Assembly: GCA_015521685.1 (NCBI GenBank)
Contig: WANT01000008.1
Location: forward strand, 46,164 to 110,163
Reading direction: 5' to 3'
Origin: Aeropyrum sp.
Lineage (GTDB): Archaea > Thermoproteota > Thermoprotei_A > Sulfolobales > Acidilobaceae
DNA: 64,000 bases
Below the pieces are notes generated by a model. That model saw nothing but the letters and a program-made list of their open reading frames with translations. It did no database searches and had not been told where the DNA came from. A program made the translations under genes and the position numbers. Numbering within the stretch: position 1 is the first letter of the stretch; each line of letters starts with the position of its first letter. This document shows, in pieces, positions 51,154-62,390 of the stretch.

Positions 51154-51939
51154 CTATAATTGTGAGCCCCGGTAGAACGGCTTTATCCAGTCGGCATTCC
51201 TAAGCCTTCCTAGGCAGATGTCGCAGCTCGGGGGCTTTACTGGCAGTATTTCGATAGCAGTCCTGCCTAGGTCTACGATTAATAGTTTGTTGTAGAGGGG
51301 CTCACCTAGGTTTGCTAGGACTTTGAGCGTCTCGAGGACCTGGAGCGAGGCGACGACACCAACAGTTGGGCCTAGGATTGTGGTGCATCCCGCTGCATCA
51401 ACGTTGGTTGGCGAGAGGCATGCAAGGCAGGATGACTCTCCTCTGCGGATCGTTGTGACTTGGCCGTAGAGCCTTTCCGCCGCACCGTGGACTAGAGTCT
51501 TCCCTAGGCTCCACGCCGCGGCGTCTAAGGCGAGCCTGCCCTTCCAGTTGTCTAGCCCGTCTACGAGGACGTCGGCCTCGCGTACGATCTCGAGTGCTAG
51601 GTTCACGTCTAGAACCTCTGGAACCGGCTCTACATCCACCCCAGGATTTATTGCTTGGAGGCGTTCTGCGGCTACTACAGCCTTGTACTTCCCCACGTCG
51701 TCGGTCCTATACAACACTTGCCTGTGTAGGTTGCTAGTCTCAACTTTATCACCATCTACTAGTATTAGCCTTCCCACGCCAGCGGCGGCGAGGTAGGCTG
51801 CTGCCAAGCTCCCCAGGCCGCCCAGACCTACTACAGCTACTGTTGATGAAGCTAGCTTCAGCTGTCCTGAGGCCCCTAGAAGGCCTATTTGCCTGGAGAA
51901 CCTCTCTAGATCTAGCTTATCGAAGATGCTGCCACTCAT
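51154..51939 (-). CDS. ThiF/MoeB/HesA-family E1-like adenylyltransferase
   Basis: RFSRQIGLLGASGQLKLASSTVAVVGLGGLGSLAAAYLAAAGVGRLILVDGDKVETSNLHRQ; DVLVDGLDNWKGR. Confidence 0.94.
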   Translation of the reverse strand: MSGSIFDKLDLERFSRQIGLLGASGQLKLASSTVAVVGLGGLGSLAAAYLAAAGVGRLILVDGDKVETSNLHRQVLYRTDDVGKYKAVVAAERLQAINPGVDVEPVPEVLDVNLALEIVREADVLVDGLDNWKGRLALDAAAWSLGKTLVHGAAERLYGQVTTIRRGESSCLACLSPTNVDAAGCTTILGPTVGVVASLQVLETLKVLANLGEPLYNKLLIVDLGRTAIEILPVKPPSCDICLGRLRNADWIKPFYRGSQL

Positions 51940-51942
51940 GCT

Positions 51943-53394
51943 CTAGGCCTTCCTCCTCCACTCGGTCCTCTCGCCTCTATCAGTAAGGATTATGCCTAGG
52001 CTCGCGAGCCTCGACCTTATGCTATCAGCCAGATCGTACATTCTCCTCTTTCGCAACTCTGATCGGACTTCCACTAGTGCTTCGACCAGCGAGTCCTCGA
52101 GGCTCTTCTCGGGCTGGCGGGACTCGAAAATGTTGTCGGCGAATCCGTAGACTGTGTTGAATGAGAGGAGCGCTCTCCAGGACCTCCAGAGTAGAGTATA
52201 GCTCTCGGTCTGCTCCACGTCGCGGAAGTAGATAGTGGTGAACTCCCAAACGCTGCTCATAGCCCTGCCGAAGTTGAAATCGCTAGACAAGCTTGAGTGC
52301 CACTGGGCTAGAACTCCGTCTATTGACCTGAGGACCTCAATCTCGCTATCAGTGAGGTAGCCCTTAGGCTCCGCCCTCTCGAGCCTCCTACCTATCGAGT
52401 CTGCTACACTCCTAAGCCTTTCCAGAAGCCTGGTGTACTGGGCAAGCGCCTCGTCGCTGTAGTCGAGGTTGCTCCTGTAGTGGGAGCTCAGTAGCCACAA
52501 TCTGAGGGCTCCAGGATTCCACTCCTTCAAGGCTTCCCTGAGGGGTATGATGTTGCCTAGACTCTTGCTCATCTTCTCCCCCTTAATTGTTAGGTAGCTA
52601 GAGTGGAGCCAGTACTTCACCCATCTTTCCCCGAAGAGGGACTCGCTCTGAGCCCTCTCGTTCTCGTGGTGTGGGAAGACCAGGTCTACTCCTCCTCCGT
52701 GAATGTCTATTCTCCTGCCTAGATACCGGCTGCTCATCACGCTGCACTCGATGTGCCATCCCGGCCTGCCTTTGCCCCAGGGACTATCCCAGCTCGGCTC
52801 ACCGGGCTTTGCAGCCTTCCAGAGTGCGAAGTCGTAGGGCTTCCTCTTCTCATGTACCAGCTCTTCCTCCTGCCTCCACGCGTCCCGCCCTATCCTACCG
52901 CTGAGCCTCCCATAGTCGGGGTATTTGTCCACCTCGAAGTATACGCTCCCACTCTCTGCAACATAGGCATAGCCCTTTTCTATCAGGCCTTGCACGAACT
53001 CTATAATCTCCCTTATGTGGTCTGTAACCCTAGGGTGGTGGTCTATCCTTATTCCTAGGCTCCCCAACCCTTCCATGTAATCTCTCGTGTACTCCTCGAC
53101 AACGTCCCTCCAGGATCTGCCTTCCTCAGACGCCCTCCTGATGATCTTGTCATCTATATCTGTGATGTTCTGGACGTGGAAGACGTCGAACCCTCTAAGC
53201 CTAAGATACCTTTTAATTGCGTCGAAGACTGTGAAGGTCCTAGCGTGGCCTATATGGGTGTAGTCGTATACCGTCGGCCCGCAGACGTACATACCTACTT
53301 TCGGCGGGCTATCTGGCTCGAAGACCTCCATCCTCCTGCCAAGCGTGTTGAAGACCTTAATCATGGTGGGCGAACACCTAGTATCTAATCTCAA
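51943..53394 (-). CDS. cysS: Cysteinyl-tRNA synthetase; likely ATG start near 53364
   Basis: [55 protein letters not shown]. Confidence 0.97.
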   Translation of the reverse strand: MRLDTRCSPTMIKVFNTLGRRMEVFEPDSPPKVGMYVCGPTVYDYTHIGHARTFTVFDAIKRYLRLRGFDVFHVQNITDIDDKIIRRASEEGRSWRDVVEEYTRDYMEGLGSLGIRIDHHPRVTDHIREIIEFVQGLIEKGYAYVAESGSVYFEVDKYPDYGRLSGRIGRDAWRQEEELVHEKRKPYDFALWKAAKPGEPSWDSPWGKGRPGWHIECSVMSSRYLGRRIDIHGGGVDLVFPHHENERAQSESLFGERWVKYWLHSSYLTIKGEKMSKSLGNIIPLREALKEWNPGALRLWLLSSHYRSNLDYSDEALAQYTRLLERLRSVADSIGRRLERAEPKGYLTDSEIEVLRSIDGVLAQWHSSLSSDFNFGRAMSSVWEFTTIYFRDVEQTESYTLLWRSWRALLSFNTVYGFADNIFESRQPEKSLEDSLVEALVEVRSELRKRRMYDLADSIRSRLASLGIILTDRGERTEWRRKA

Positions 53395-53701
53395 ATCCTC
53401 TAAACTCGCCCCTATAAGGCTCGAACTCCACCTCCAGCCGAGAAACCTTGGCCTCGGGAGGCCCTCTCAAAGCCCAGCACACAAGCCTCTCCACAGAATC
53501 ACTCTCCCCCTCAACTACAGCCTCAACTGTGGCCCCATCTGGCAAGTTCCTGACCCAGCCCGAAACCCCTAGCTGGCGGGCTACTCTAGACATCGAGGCC
53601 CTGAAGTAGACGCCCTGCACGACACCCCGCACTACAATCCTAGCCCTAACCCTCTCATCCTTGAGGCTGATGATACCGTCCACACCCATCTCTTCTCCCA
53701 T
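53378..53701 (-). CDS. acyP: Acylphosphatase
   Basis: [47 protein letters not shown]. Confidence 0.95.
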   Translation of the reverse strand: MGEEMGVDGIISLKDERVRARIVVRGVVQGVYFRASMSRVARQLGVSGWVRNLPDGATVEAVVEGESDSVERLVCWALRGPPEAKVSRLEVEFEPYRGEFRGFEIRY

Positions 53702-53758
53702 AATAGGTGGATAGTCTGGCAGAGCCTTATCATGGGTTTTGGATGCTTGGAGAGCTCT

Positions 53759-54943
<1,185 letters not shown>

Positions 54944-55084
54944 CTACCCCCGGCATTAAAACCAGGCGGACCTCAACCTAATTAGTGGAAGGAGAAGTAG
55001 AGGGTCTGAGTGCGTCGTTGAGCTCTGGTCTGCGAGCCCCTCCAGCTTGTCAGCCCCTCAATGGTTTGAAGCTAGTGTTATCTT

Positions 55085-55543
55085 TCAGTCCGCTCCTCGC
55101 AGCTCCTCCACGTCTATCTCTAGAGCTATTACCTTAGAGAGGGTTTTGAGTGTTACCACACTCAGTATTCTGCCGTCTTCGGTTATGGCGGCGGCGTCGC
55201 CGCCGTGGAGGATGAGTGTTGTTATTACGTCTTGTATGCTTGTGTAGCTGTCAAAGGATGGGATGGCCTCATTAGCTAGGGTTGAGATAGGCTTTTTGCC
55301 TTCAGTCCTCACCCTCTTGACTAGTTCGTGTGATGGAGCTACGAATTCATTCTCTCCCTCTACCTTGATGAACTCGCAGGACTCCCTCATACACTCTTCT
55401 AGGGCTAGGCTTATGGGGGTCTCGCTTGGCACCACTATCACTTTCGGCTTCTCCCCCAAGGCTTCGAGGACTGATGATATTGGAGTGGAGGGGTCGATGG
55501 ACATTCTGAGGCATATGCTGTGCTCCAATCGGAGTGCCACCAC
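55085..55543 (-). CDS. CBS-domain pair protein
   Basis: VVPSETPISLALEECMRESCEFIKVEG... TSIQDVITTLILHGGDAAAITEDGRILSVVTLKTL. Confidence 0.8.
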   Translation of the reverse strand: MVALRLEHSICLRMSIDPSTPISSVLEALGEKPKVIVVPSETPISLALEECMRESCEFIKVEGENEFVAPSHELVKRVRTEGKKPISTLANEAIPSFDSYTSIQDVITTLILHGGDAAAITEDGRILSVVTLKTLSKVIALEIDVEELRGAD

Positions 55544-55667
55544 TAGTAGTTTGGCCTGGGGATAGCTAAATAGCCGAATCCTATCTTGGATATCAATCTA
55601 TACTAGATATGGTCTTGAAGTTTAAAGCCTGTTACACAAGAGCCTACTATAATGACCACATTAGTGG

Positions 55668-58445
55668 GTGGATTGCAAGATGAGAAGGGTCAAGCTAGGC
55701 AGGGTTATAATAGCCGCCATAATGATCGCAATATTCATCCTCCCATCAATACCCTTCATCACAGCTTATGCCCAGCCCGGCCAGCCAGTCGAGACCATCG
55801 TATTCAAGACGGTAACAGACGTCACAGCTGGTATAGTTGAGGTTGGTAGCGGCAGGGCTGACATATTCCTCTGGAGCCAGCCCCTAAAGAACTATCTTGA
55901 TGTGCCCAGCGACATACTAGAGAACATCGACCTCATACCCAGCAGCTCCACCTACACCGCTCTAGCAATCAACCTAGCGAGCAACATCTACGACTCTACG
56001 AAGGATGGAGAGATAGTTGTTGATGTTGCTGGGCCCGGAGCGTACACGACCATACAGGGCGCTCAGATACCTGGTCTGGTCTACCTCAACGCGCAGGAGG
56101 CCTTCGGCAGCAACTGGGTTGACATTAATGAGGTCGATGTCAACGACAGAAACATAGTCTTCAACCCCTTCGGAGTTAAGAAGATCAGGCAGGCCCTCCA
56201 GCTCATAGTCGACAGGAGCTTCCTCGTGAACGGCATATACCAGGGTAGCGCCAACCCGATGCTAACAGCAATAAGGAGCAGCCACGCCGCCTACGAGTGG
56301 GTCGCCGACATACCTGAGGAGCTGGGCGTCACTAGCGTTGCTGACGTGGCTACTGGCCAGCAGCTCATGGAGGAGGCAGTCAACGAGCTCAACGCAATCT
56401 ACTCAGAGTACGGCTACCAGCTAGTGTTCAAGGATGACCCCCTAGCCCCCGGAGGCAAGTGGCTATACTTCGTCTACCCTGACGGCACTGAGGTGCAGGT
56501 TGAGGTTAACTTCCTCATTAGAGTAGAGGACGAGAGGCTAGACAGCGGCAGGCAGATAGCCAACTGGATAGAGAGCTACCTCTGGATCAAGGTCAACAGG
56601 ATTGAGAGGACGAGAACCATAGTCACACCGCTAGTCTACGGTATCAACCCGATACAGACCAGCGACACGATTGGAGGTAGGATATGGCACCTCTACACAG
56701 AGGGATGGGTCAGCGTAACCGACTCCCCAATCTACTGGGCTAGGTACAACGTATCCTTCTTCTACGCCCCACTGAGGGGCTACGGACCCAACCACAGAGT
56801 AACAGACTGGTGGTTCTGGTTCAACAAGGACATGTACGAGCTCGGATACCAGCTATGGTTCGGCAACTACACGCCTGACCAGGTCGACCAGCTAAGGGAG
56901 GACATTAGAGAGCTAACAAGGATGGGTCTAGAGGAGGTGCCCAGAGTATTCCTGACAGAGAACCTAGAGTTCTTCGCAGTCAACAAGAACAAGGTAACAG
57001 GCCTAGTATTCGGAACCACAACAGGCCTATGGAGCATGTGGGGCGTTAGGACTGCTAGGACCACTGATGGAACGCTAACGATCCTAGAGTACAGCGCTGC
57101 TGGAGCACTATTCCTGAGCCCATGGAACCCGGTGCTAGGATTCACCGACATCTACAGCGAGGTGATAAGATACCAGGTGGCAGACTTCGGAATGTACGCC
57201 CACCCAGTGACGGGCCTACCCGTACCCATTAGGGAGACCTGGGATGTAGAGGTCAACCCCGAGGCCATAGACGTGCCAGACAGCGCCATAGTCTACGACC
57301 CAGTAGACAACATGTGGATTACTGTGGGCGAGGCTAAGGCCCAGGGCAAGGACTACATCCCAGGCGTCAAGTACGTTGTGGCCGACGGGGCTAAGGCCTC
57401 CGCCAAGGTGACATTCAACTTCGTGCTAGGCAAGTGGCACGACGGCACTGACATGACGCTGGCCGATATACTAGGAGTGCTGGCATTCTACTACGAGTGG
57501 GCCTTCGACGACAGTCAGGTGACTGGCGAAGCCGATCCGTTCTACGACTCTGAGATTGACAGCGCAGTCACCGGCACCCTAGACCTAATACTAGGTATAG
57601 AGGTAGTGGACGAGGACACTATAGTAGTCTACACGAGCTATCAGGACGTCGACCCAGCCCTCATAGCCAGCTCGATCGACATGTGGGTATGGACGCCAAT
57701 ACACATGCTAGTAGCCCTAGAGAAGGCAGTAGTAGAGGACCCAGGAGGTACCAACTATGGATGGACCGATAGGGAGGCGACAGGAGAGATAGCTGTAGAC
57801 CTACTGAAGCACCCTGACCTGATAGCCCAGATGGCCACCGAGCTAGTCGGCAGCGAGGCTGCCTTCAAGTACGTGGCCGGCCTGAACGAGGCCGCCGGCA
57901 TGGAGATAATTACTGCCGCAGAGATGGACGCCAGGCTCCAGGCATACGCTGACTTCATCAACGAGAAGGGCCATGCTGTGGTCTTCAACGGCCCGTACGT
58001 GGTGGAGAGCTATGACCCCAACGCCAACGTTATGGAGCTCTCCTTCTTCGAGGACTACCCGCTAGGCAAGGGCTTCGTGCCGCCGGAGCTAATCGAGATA
58101 ACTAAGAACAACGTATACGGCACAGTAGAAACAACACCAGTCGAAACAACACCAACGGAGACTGAGACAACCCCAACTGAGACCACCCCGGAGGAGACCA
58201 CTCCGACAGAGACTGAGACCACCCCAATGGAGACTGAAGTGCAGACTGTAGTCATAACCCAGACAGTTAAGGAGACTGAGACTGTGGAGAGGACTGTTAC
58301 CGAGACCGTCACAGAGACTGAGGTAGAGACTGACACCGTTACCGTAACAGTCAGTGAGGGCATTAGCACTACTGTGCTCGCTGTTATAGTGATTCTGATT
58401 ATACTAGCAGCGGCCGCCTACTTCTACATGAGGAGGCAAGGCTAG
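55668..58445 (+). CDS. ABC peptide-type (family 5) extracellular solute-binding protein with C-terminal Thr-rich stalk and TM anchor
   Basis: Signal peptide; large SBP_bac_5-like body with the motif KWHDGTDMTLADILGVLAF; C-terminal TETTPTETTPEETTP... then TM helix and MRRQG. Confidence 0.9.
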   Translation: MDCKMRRVKLGRVIIAAIMIAIFILPSIPFITAYAQPGQPVETIVFKTVTDVTAGIVEVGSGRADIFLWSQPLKNYLDVPSDILENIDLIPSSSTYTALAINLASNIYDSTKDGEIVVDVAGPGAYTTIQGAQIPGLVYLNAQEAFGSNWVDINEVDVNDRNIVFNPFGVKKIRQALQLIVDRSFLVNGIYQGSANPMLTAIRSSHAAYEWVADIPEELGVTSVADVATGQQLMEEAVNELNAIYSEYGYQLVFKDDPLAPGGKWLYFVYPDGTEVQVEVNFLIRVEDERLDSGRQIANWIESYLWIKVNRIERTRTIVTPLVYGINPIQTSDTIGGRIWHLYTEGWVSVTDSPIYWARYNVSFFYAPLRGYGPNHRVTDWWFWFNKDMYELGYQLWFGNYTPDQVDQLREDIRELTRMGLEEVPRVFLTENLEFFAVNKNKVTGLVFGTTTGLWSMWGVRTARTTDGTLTILEYSAAGALFLSPWNPVLGFTDIYSEVIRYQVADFGMYAHPVTGLPVPIRETWDVEVNPEAIDVPDSAIVYDPVDNMWITVGEAKAQGKDYIPGVKYVVADGAKASAKVTFNFVLGKWHDGTDMTLADILGVLAFYYEWAFDDSQVTGEADPFYDSEIDSAVTGTLDLILGIEVVDEDTIVVYTSYQDVDPALIASSIDMWVWTPIHMLVALEKAVVEDPGGTNYGWTDREATGEIAVDLLKHPDLIAQMATELVGSEAAFKYVAGLNEAAGMEIITAAEMDARLQAYADFINEKGHAVVFNGPYVVESYDPNANVMELSFFEDYPLGKGFVPPELIEITKNNVYGTVETTPVETTPTETETTPTETTPEETTPTETETTPMETEVQTVVITQTVKETETVERTVTETVTETEVETDTVTVTVSEGISTTVLAVIVILIILAAAAYFYMRRQG
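58137..58350 (+). repeat. Low-complexity Thr/Glu(Pro/Val)-coding tandem repeat region
   Basis: Degenerate repeats of gagactgagac(n)accccaac and gtnaccgagac. Confidence 0.7.
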
Positions 58446-58706
58446 CCCACAGCCTAACTATACAGCAAGATAAAGATATCCAAACTATTTTAACCTATAC
58501 AATAAACTTGTTTTTCCCCATTATTACATGGTTTTTGCTTCTTCCCGTTGTATCCACGGTTTAGGCTAATCTTTGCATTTATGGCAAGATGTTTTCTCGC
58601 CTTTGTGACTTGTGTATATTTAGAATACAAATATATGGTATAGTAAGGGTCTAATAGATTAGGGTATAGATGAGAATAGTTGATTTGGGGGTAGGGGTGT
58701 AAGCTG

Positions 58707-59798
58707 GTGTCATTCCTAAGGTTTGTCGCTGCCAAGGTGTTTAACGCTGTATTGACATTGATTGTCGCCCTCCTGCTGATATCTGGGATATTCGCGGTTT
58801 ATACTGTAACTGACCTTAGGGGCCGTATAGCCGAGGAATATGTCCTCATGCTTAGGCAGCTAGAGCAGCAATATAGGGCTAACCCAGAGCTCCTCGAGGA
58901 GAAGTCTAGGCAGCTCTATGAGAACTTGATGGAGAGGTATGGCCTCACTGGCAACTTCATACAGGATGTTACCACCTGGACCTTCAAGCTGATTAAGAGT
59001 AACGTGCTGTTCGAGTTCGGGGCAACCCAATACTCGTATATTGGGGGCACTAACGATGTGGGGGAGATACTTCTGGTTGCTATGAAGAACACTGCCATAC
59101 TATTCCTCACAGCGACCCTGATAACCTTCGCTATAGGCATAATCCTAGGTTTCCAGATGGCCAGGAAGCCCGGTGGTATTCTAGACAGGGTTCTATCGAT
59201 ATTCGGGATGATAAGCTGGAGCTTCCCAACCTGGTGGGTCGCAATTATTATGATACTCGTGTTCTCATTCTACATGAACCTGCTACCCGCCCAGGCACAG
59301 TACGTCTACTACGATCTGAGCAAAATACCCTCTGACATGCCATTCACCGACAGGATAGTGGAGACAGTGAAGATCTGGCTCCGCTACATGACTCTACCAA
59401 TAGCAACGATAGTACTAGTCAGCTTTGGAGGAGCGTCCTACCTGATAAGGAATATAGTACTGGGTATTCTCCAAGAGGACTTCGTCATGGCAGCTAGGGC
59501 TAGAGGCCTCCCTGAAAGGAGGGTGATATACGGTCACGTTCTGAGGACCAGCAGCCCGCCCATAGTAACCTACCTAGCCCTAAGCATAGTGGGGGCTTTC
59601 GGAGGCGCCATCATAACGGAGGCGGTATTCGGCTGGCCCGGGATGGGCCTAGTTTACTGGATCGCTATACAGCAGAGCGACGCTAAGGTGCTTGTGGCCA
59701 GCACATGGGTCTTAACGGTGTTCTTCATCCTCACTATACTAGCCCTCGACTTCATATACAGCCTGCTGGACCCGAGAGTGAGGACAGGAGGAAGGTAG
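58707..59798 (+). CDS. Peptide-type ABC permease (DppB/OppB-like)
   Basis: AARARGLPERRVIYGHVLRTSSPPIVTYLALSIVGAFGGAIITEAVFGWPGMG. Confidence 0.95.
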   Translation: MSFLRFVAAKVFNAVLTLIVALLLISGIFAVYTVTDLRGRIAEEYVLMLRQLEQQYRANPELLEEKSRQLYENLMERYGLTGNFIQDVTTWTFKLIKSNVLFEFGATQYSYIGGTNDVGEILLVAMKNTAILFLTATLITFAIGIILGFQMARKPGGILDRVLSIFGMISWSFPTWWVAIIMILVFSFYMNLLPAQAQYVYYDLSKIPSDMPFTDRIVETVKIWLRYMTLPIATIVLVSFGGASYLIRNIVLGILQEDFVMAARARGLPERRVIYGHVLRTSSPPIVTYLALSIVGAFGGAIITEAVFGWPGMGLVYWIAIQQSDAKVLVASTWVLTVFFILTILALDFIYSLLDPRVRTGGR

Positions 59799-59845
59799 GG
59801 GGCTAAGGAATAGAATTGAATATTAGGTTGTAGAGGGGTTAGGGT

Positions 59846-61408
59846 ATGAGCGTAACCACCCAAAGCCTCAGGGGGTTTCTGAGGGAGTACCTCAGGTACC
59901 CCATTGGGATTGTAGGCCTAATACTCCTGGTAATCCTACTCATCATGTCAGCATCGTTCGAGCTATACGGGGATGAGGAGGCTATTAGGAACTGGTTCGT
60001 CAACACACAGTACTTCGAGGACTACCCTAAGGCTGTGCCTCCATGCTGGTTCGAGAACCTCCGCGGTGCAAGCCCCACAGCAACGCTAATACTCAAAGCC
60101 GACGATCCCGAGACATCTCCCCTGCTCATCCAGAGCTTTAGAGTAGAGACATCTAGCGAAGATGGACTCTACAGGACGACGCTCATAATGGAGTTCGAGA
60201 TAACTGGTAGCGACCCGCCTAGGGATGTCTATGGTGTGGCCTTCATGTCCTACAGGGTTAACGAGGGGTTCATGTACGTAGAGAAGCTCTCCCTCGAGAG
60301 GCCGGATGGCAGCGAGTTTGTTATAGTCAAGAAGCCTGAGGCTCCAGCCCTACCCATAGTCGGCGGCCTCCCCCAGCAGTTCCAGGAGCCCGGGGTTAGG
60401 ATAGACTCTGTCTTCCCAGGCATGCCCCTAAAGATCCTAAAGGGGTCGAACGTCTCTTTCAGCCTGTCGAGCATATCTTCCAACCAGATAATAATCCAGA
60501 GGTTCGTCATGCCTAGCCTCCAGGAGCAGGGTGTAGACGTAAACCAGATAGGCTTCGCTAGGCTGGCGACAAACCTTTACAAAGCCCTGTTCTCCACAGA
60601 CCCGATAAACGCTCTAGTCACTAACGAGTACGATGTTGTGCCCGGCAAGTACAGGATGGTCATAAGTTTCGTCGCCAAGGACGTTGACATGGAGGTGGAG
60701 CCTGTCAAGCTCGTGGTTAAGGGCTCGTGCTTCGGCTACCTCGGGACAGACGACCAGGGAAGGGACCTCTTCCAGGCACTAATATATGGTACTAGATGGG
60801 CTCTGATAGTCGGCCTCCTAACAAGCGCTATAACCGTGGTGTTCGGAAGCCTCTACGGCATAGTCTCGGGATATCTAGGGGGTCTAGCCGACGAGGTTCT
60901 CCTGAGGTTCGCCCAGATAGTCTACAGCCTCCCTGCACTCCCCCTGCTGATACTGTTCGCGGCCATAATAGGAGGTAACATATGGGTCATAATATTCCTG
61001 ATAGTGATATTCAGCTGGCCCGGGATAGCGTTCGTGACGCGCAGCATGGCATTCCAGATTAAGAGCGAGCCCTACGTGGAGGCTGCTATAGCTAGCGGGG
61101 CTGGGACTGCGAGGATAGTCCTACTCTACATAGCCCCGCAGGTCCTCCCCTACATGTTCGCGAGCATGGCCCTCAGCGTGCCAGGAGCGGTTATAGCTGA
61201 GGCTTCCCTAAGCTTCCTCAACCTTGGGGACCCGGATCTGGTGACGTGGGGTAAGATACTCTTCGAGGCCCAGAACGCAAACGCAGCCCTCAACGGCTAC
61301 TGGTGGTGGGTTATACCCCCTGGCCTCGCAATAGCTGTTGTGGGGATGACCTTCGTGTTCATAGGCAACGCCTTGGACGCCATACTCAACCCGAGGCTGA
61401 GGAGGTAG
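59846..61408 (+). CDS. Peptide-type ABC permease (DppC/OppC-like) with large extracytoplasmic insertion
   Basis: CFGYLGTDDQGRDLFQALIYGTRWALIVGL...EAAIASGAGTARIVLLYIAPQVLPYMFA; ~260 aa between TM1 and the permease core. Confidence 0.93.
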   Translation: MSVTTQSLRGFLREYLRYPIGIVGLILLVILLIMSASFELYGDEEAIRNWFVNTQYFEDYPKAVPPCWFENLRGASPTATLILKADDPETSPLLIQSFRVETSSEDGLYRTTLIMEFEITGSDPPRDVYGVAFMSYRVNEGFMYVEKLSLERPDGSEFVIVKKPEAPALPIVGGLPQQFQEPGVRIDSVFPGMPLKILKGSNVSFSLSSISSNQIIIQRFVMPSLQEQGVDVNQIGFARLATNLYKALFSTDPINALVTNEYDVVPGKYRMVISFVAKDVDMEVEPVKLVVKGSCFGYLGTDDQGRDLFQALIYGTRWALIVGLLTSAITVVFGSLYGIVSGYLGGLADEVLLRFAQIVYSLPALPLLILFAAIIGGNIWVIIFLIVIFSWPGIAFVTRSMAFQIKSEPYVEAAIASGAGTARIVLLYIAPQVLPYMFASMALSVPGAVIAEASLSFLNLGDPDLVTWGKILFEAQNANAALNGYWWWVIPPGLAIAVVGMTFVFIGNALDAILNPRLRR

Positions 61409-61415
61409 CGCTGTA

Positions 61416-62390
61416 ATGCTCTCAGGTAAGCTTCTAGAGGTGGAGGACCTCAAGACGTACTTCTACACCCTAAGAGGTATAGTTAGGGCCGTCGACGGCG
61501 TGTCCTTCAGCCTGAGGAAAGGGGAGATTCTGGGGATAGCAGGGGAGAGCGGTAGCGGGAAGAGCACCCTAGCGTGGAGCATCCTAGGCCTAGTGCCCCC
61601 GCCCGGGAGGATCGTCGGAGGCTCTATTATGATAGATGGTATGGATCTCACTAAGATGGGGGAGGCGGAGCTCAGGAAGAGGGTGAGGTGGAAGAAGGTC
61701 AGCATGGTGTTCCAGGGGGCTATGAACGTCCTCACACCAGTCTACACAGTTGGGAGGCAGATCGAGGAGGTCCTCACAATCCACGGCAGGATGTCTAGGA
61801 GCGACGCCCGGGCTAGGATATACGAGCTCTTGGAGAGCGTCGGGCTCCACAGGAGCATAGCAGACAGGTACCCCCACGAGCTGAGCGGGGGTCAGAAGCA
61901 AAGGGTTGTGATAGCCATGGCCCTATCCCTAGAGCCAGACATAGTCATAGCTGACGAGCCCACAACAGCCCTAGACGTTGTAGTGCAGGCACAGATACTC
62001 AACCTACTGAAGAAGCTAGCCTGGGAGAAGAACCTGTCCATCATACTAATCACCCACGACCTATCCGTCATAGCGGAGCTGGCTGAGACGGTCATGATAA
62101 TGTATGGAGGGAAGATTGCAGAGTACGGGCCGAGCGATAGGGTCTTCAGCCAGCCGAAACACCCCTACACCCAAGCACTGCTGAGAGCTATACCGCGGCT
62201 GAGGGGCCCTATAGACAGGCTGGCATACATACCAGGAACACCACCAGACCTAAGAAACCCTCCCACAGGATGCCGTTTTCACCCACGCTGCCCCAAAGCC
62301 TTCGACAGGTGCGCCCGAGAGGAGCCTCCCCTCTTCAGGGTAGGGGAGAACCACTTGTCAGCATGCTGGCTTAACGAGGGTGAAGGGTGA
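61416..62390 (+). CDS. Peptide-type ABC ATPase (DppD/OppD-like)
   Basis: GESGSGKSTLAWSILGL, LSGGQKQRVVIAMAL, C-terminal CRFHPRCPKAFDRC. Confidence 0.96.
   Translation: MLSGKLLEVEDLKTYFYTLRGIVRAVDGVSFSLRKGEILGIAGESGSGKSTLAWSILGLVPPPGRIVGGSIMIDGMDLTKMGEAELRKRVRWKKVSMVFQGAMNVLTPVYTVGRQIEEVLTIHGRMSRSDARARIYELLESVGLHRSIADRYPHELSGGQKQRVVIAMALSLEPDIVIADEPTTALDVVVQAQILNLLKKLAWEKNLSIILITHDLSVIAELAETVMIMYGGKIAEYGPSDRVFSQPKHPYTQALLRAIPRLRGPIDRLAYIPGTPPDLRNPPTGCRFHPRCPKAFDRCAREEPPLFRVGENHLSACWLNEGEG

Noticed and set aside
58055-58369. Minus-strand ORF rich in Val/Ser/Thr repeats opposite the binding-protein stalk
   Set aside because: It is the antisense reading of the Thr/Glu repeat; low-complexity shadow ORF with no start context
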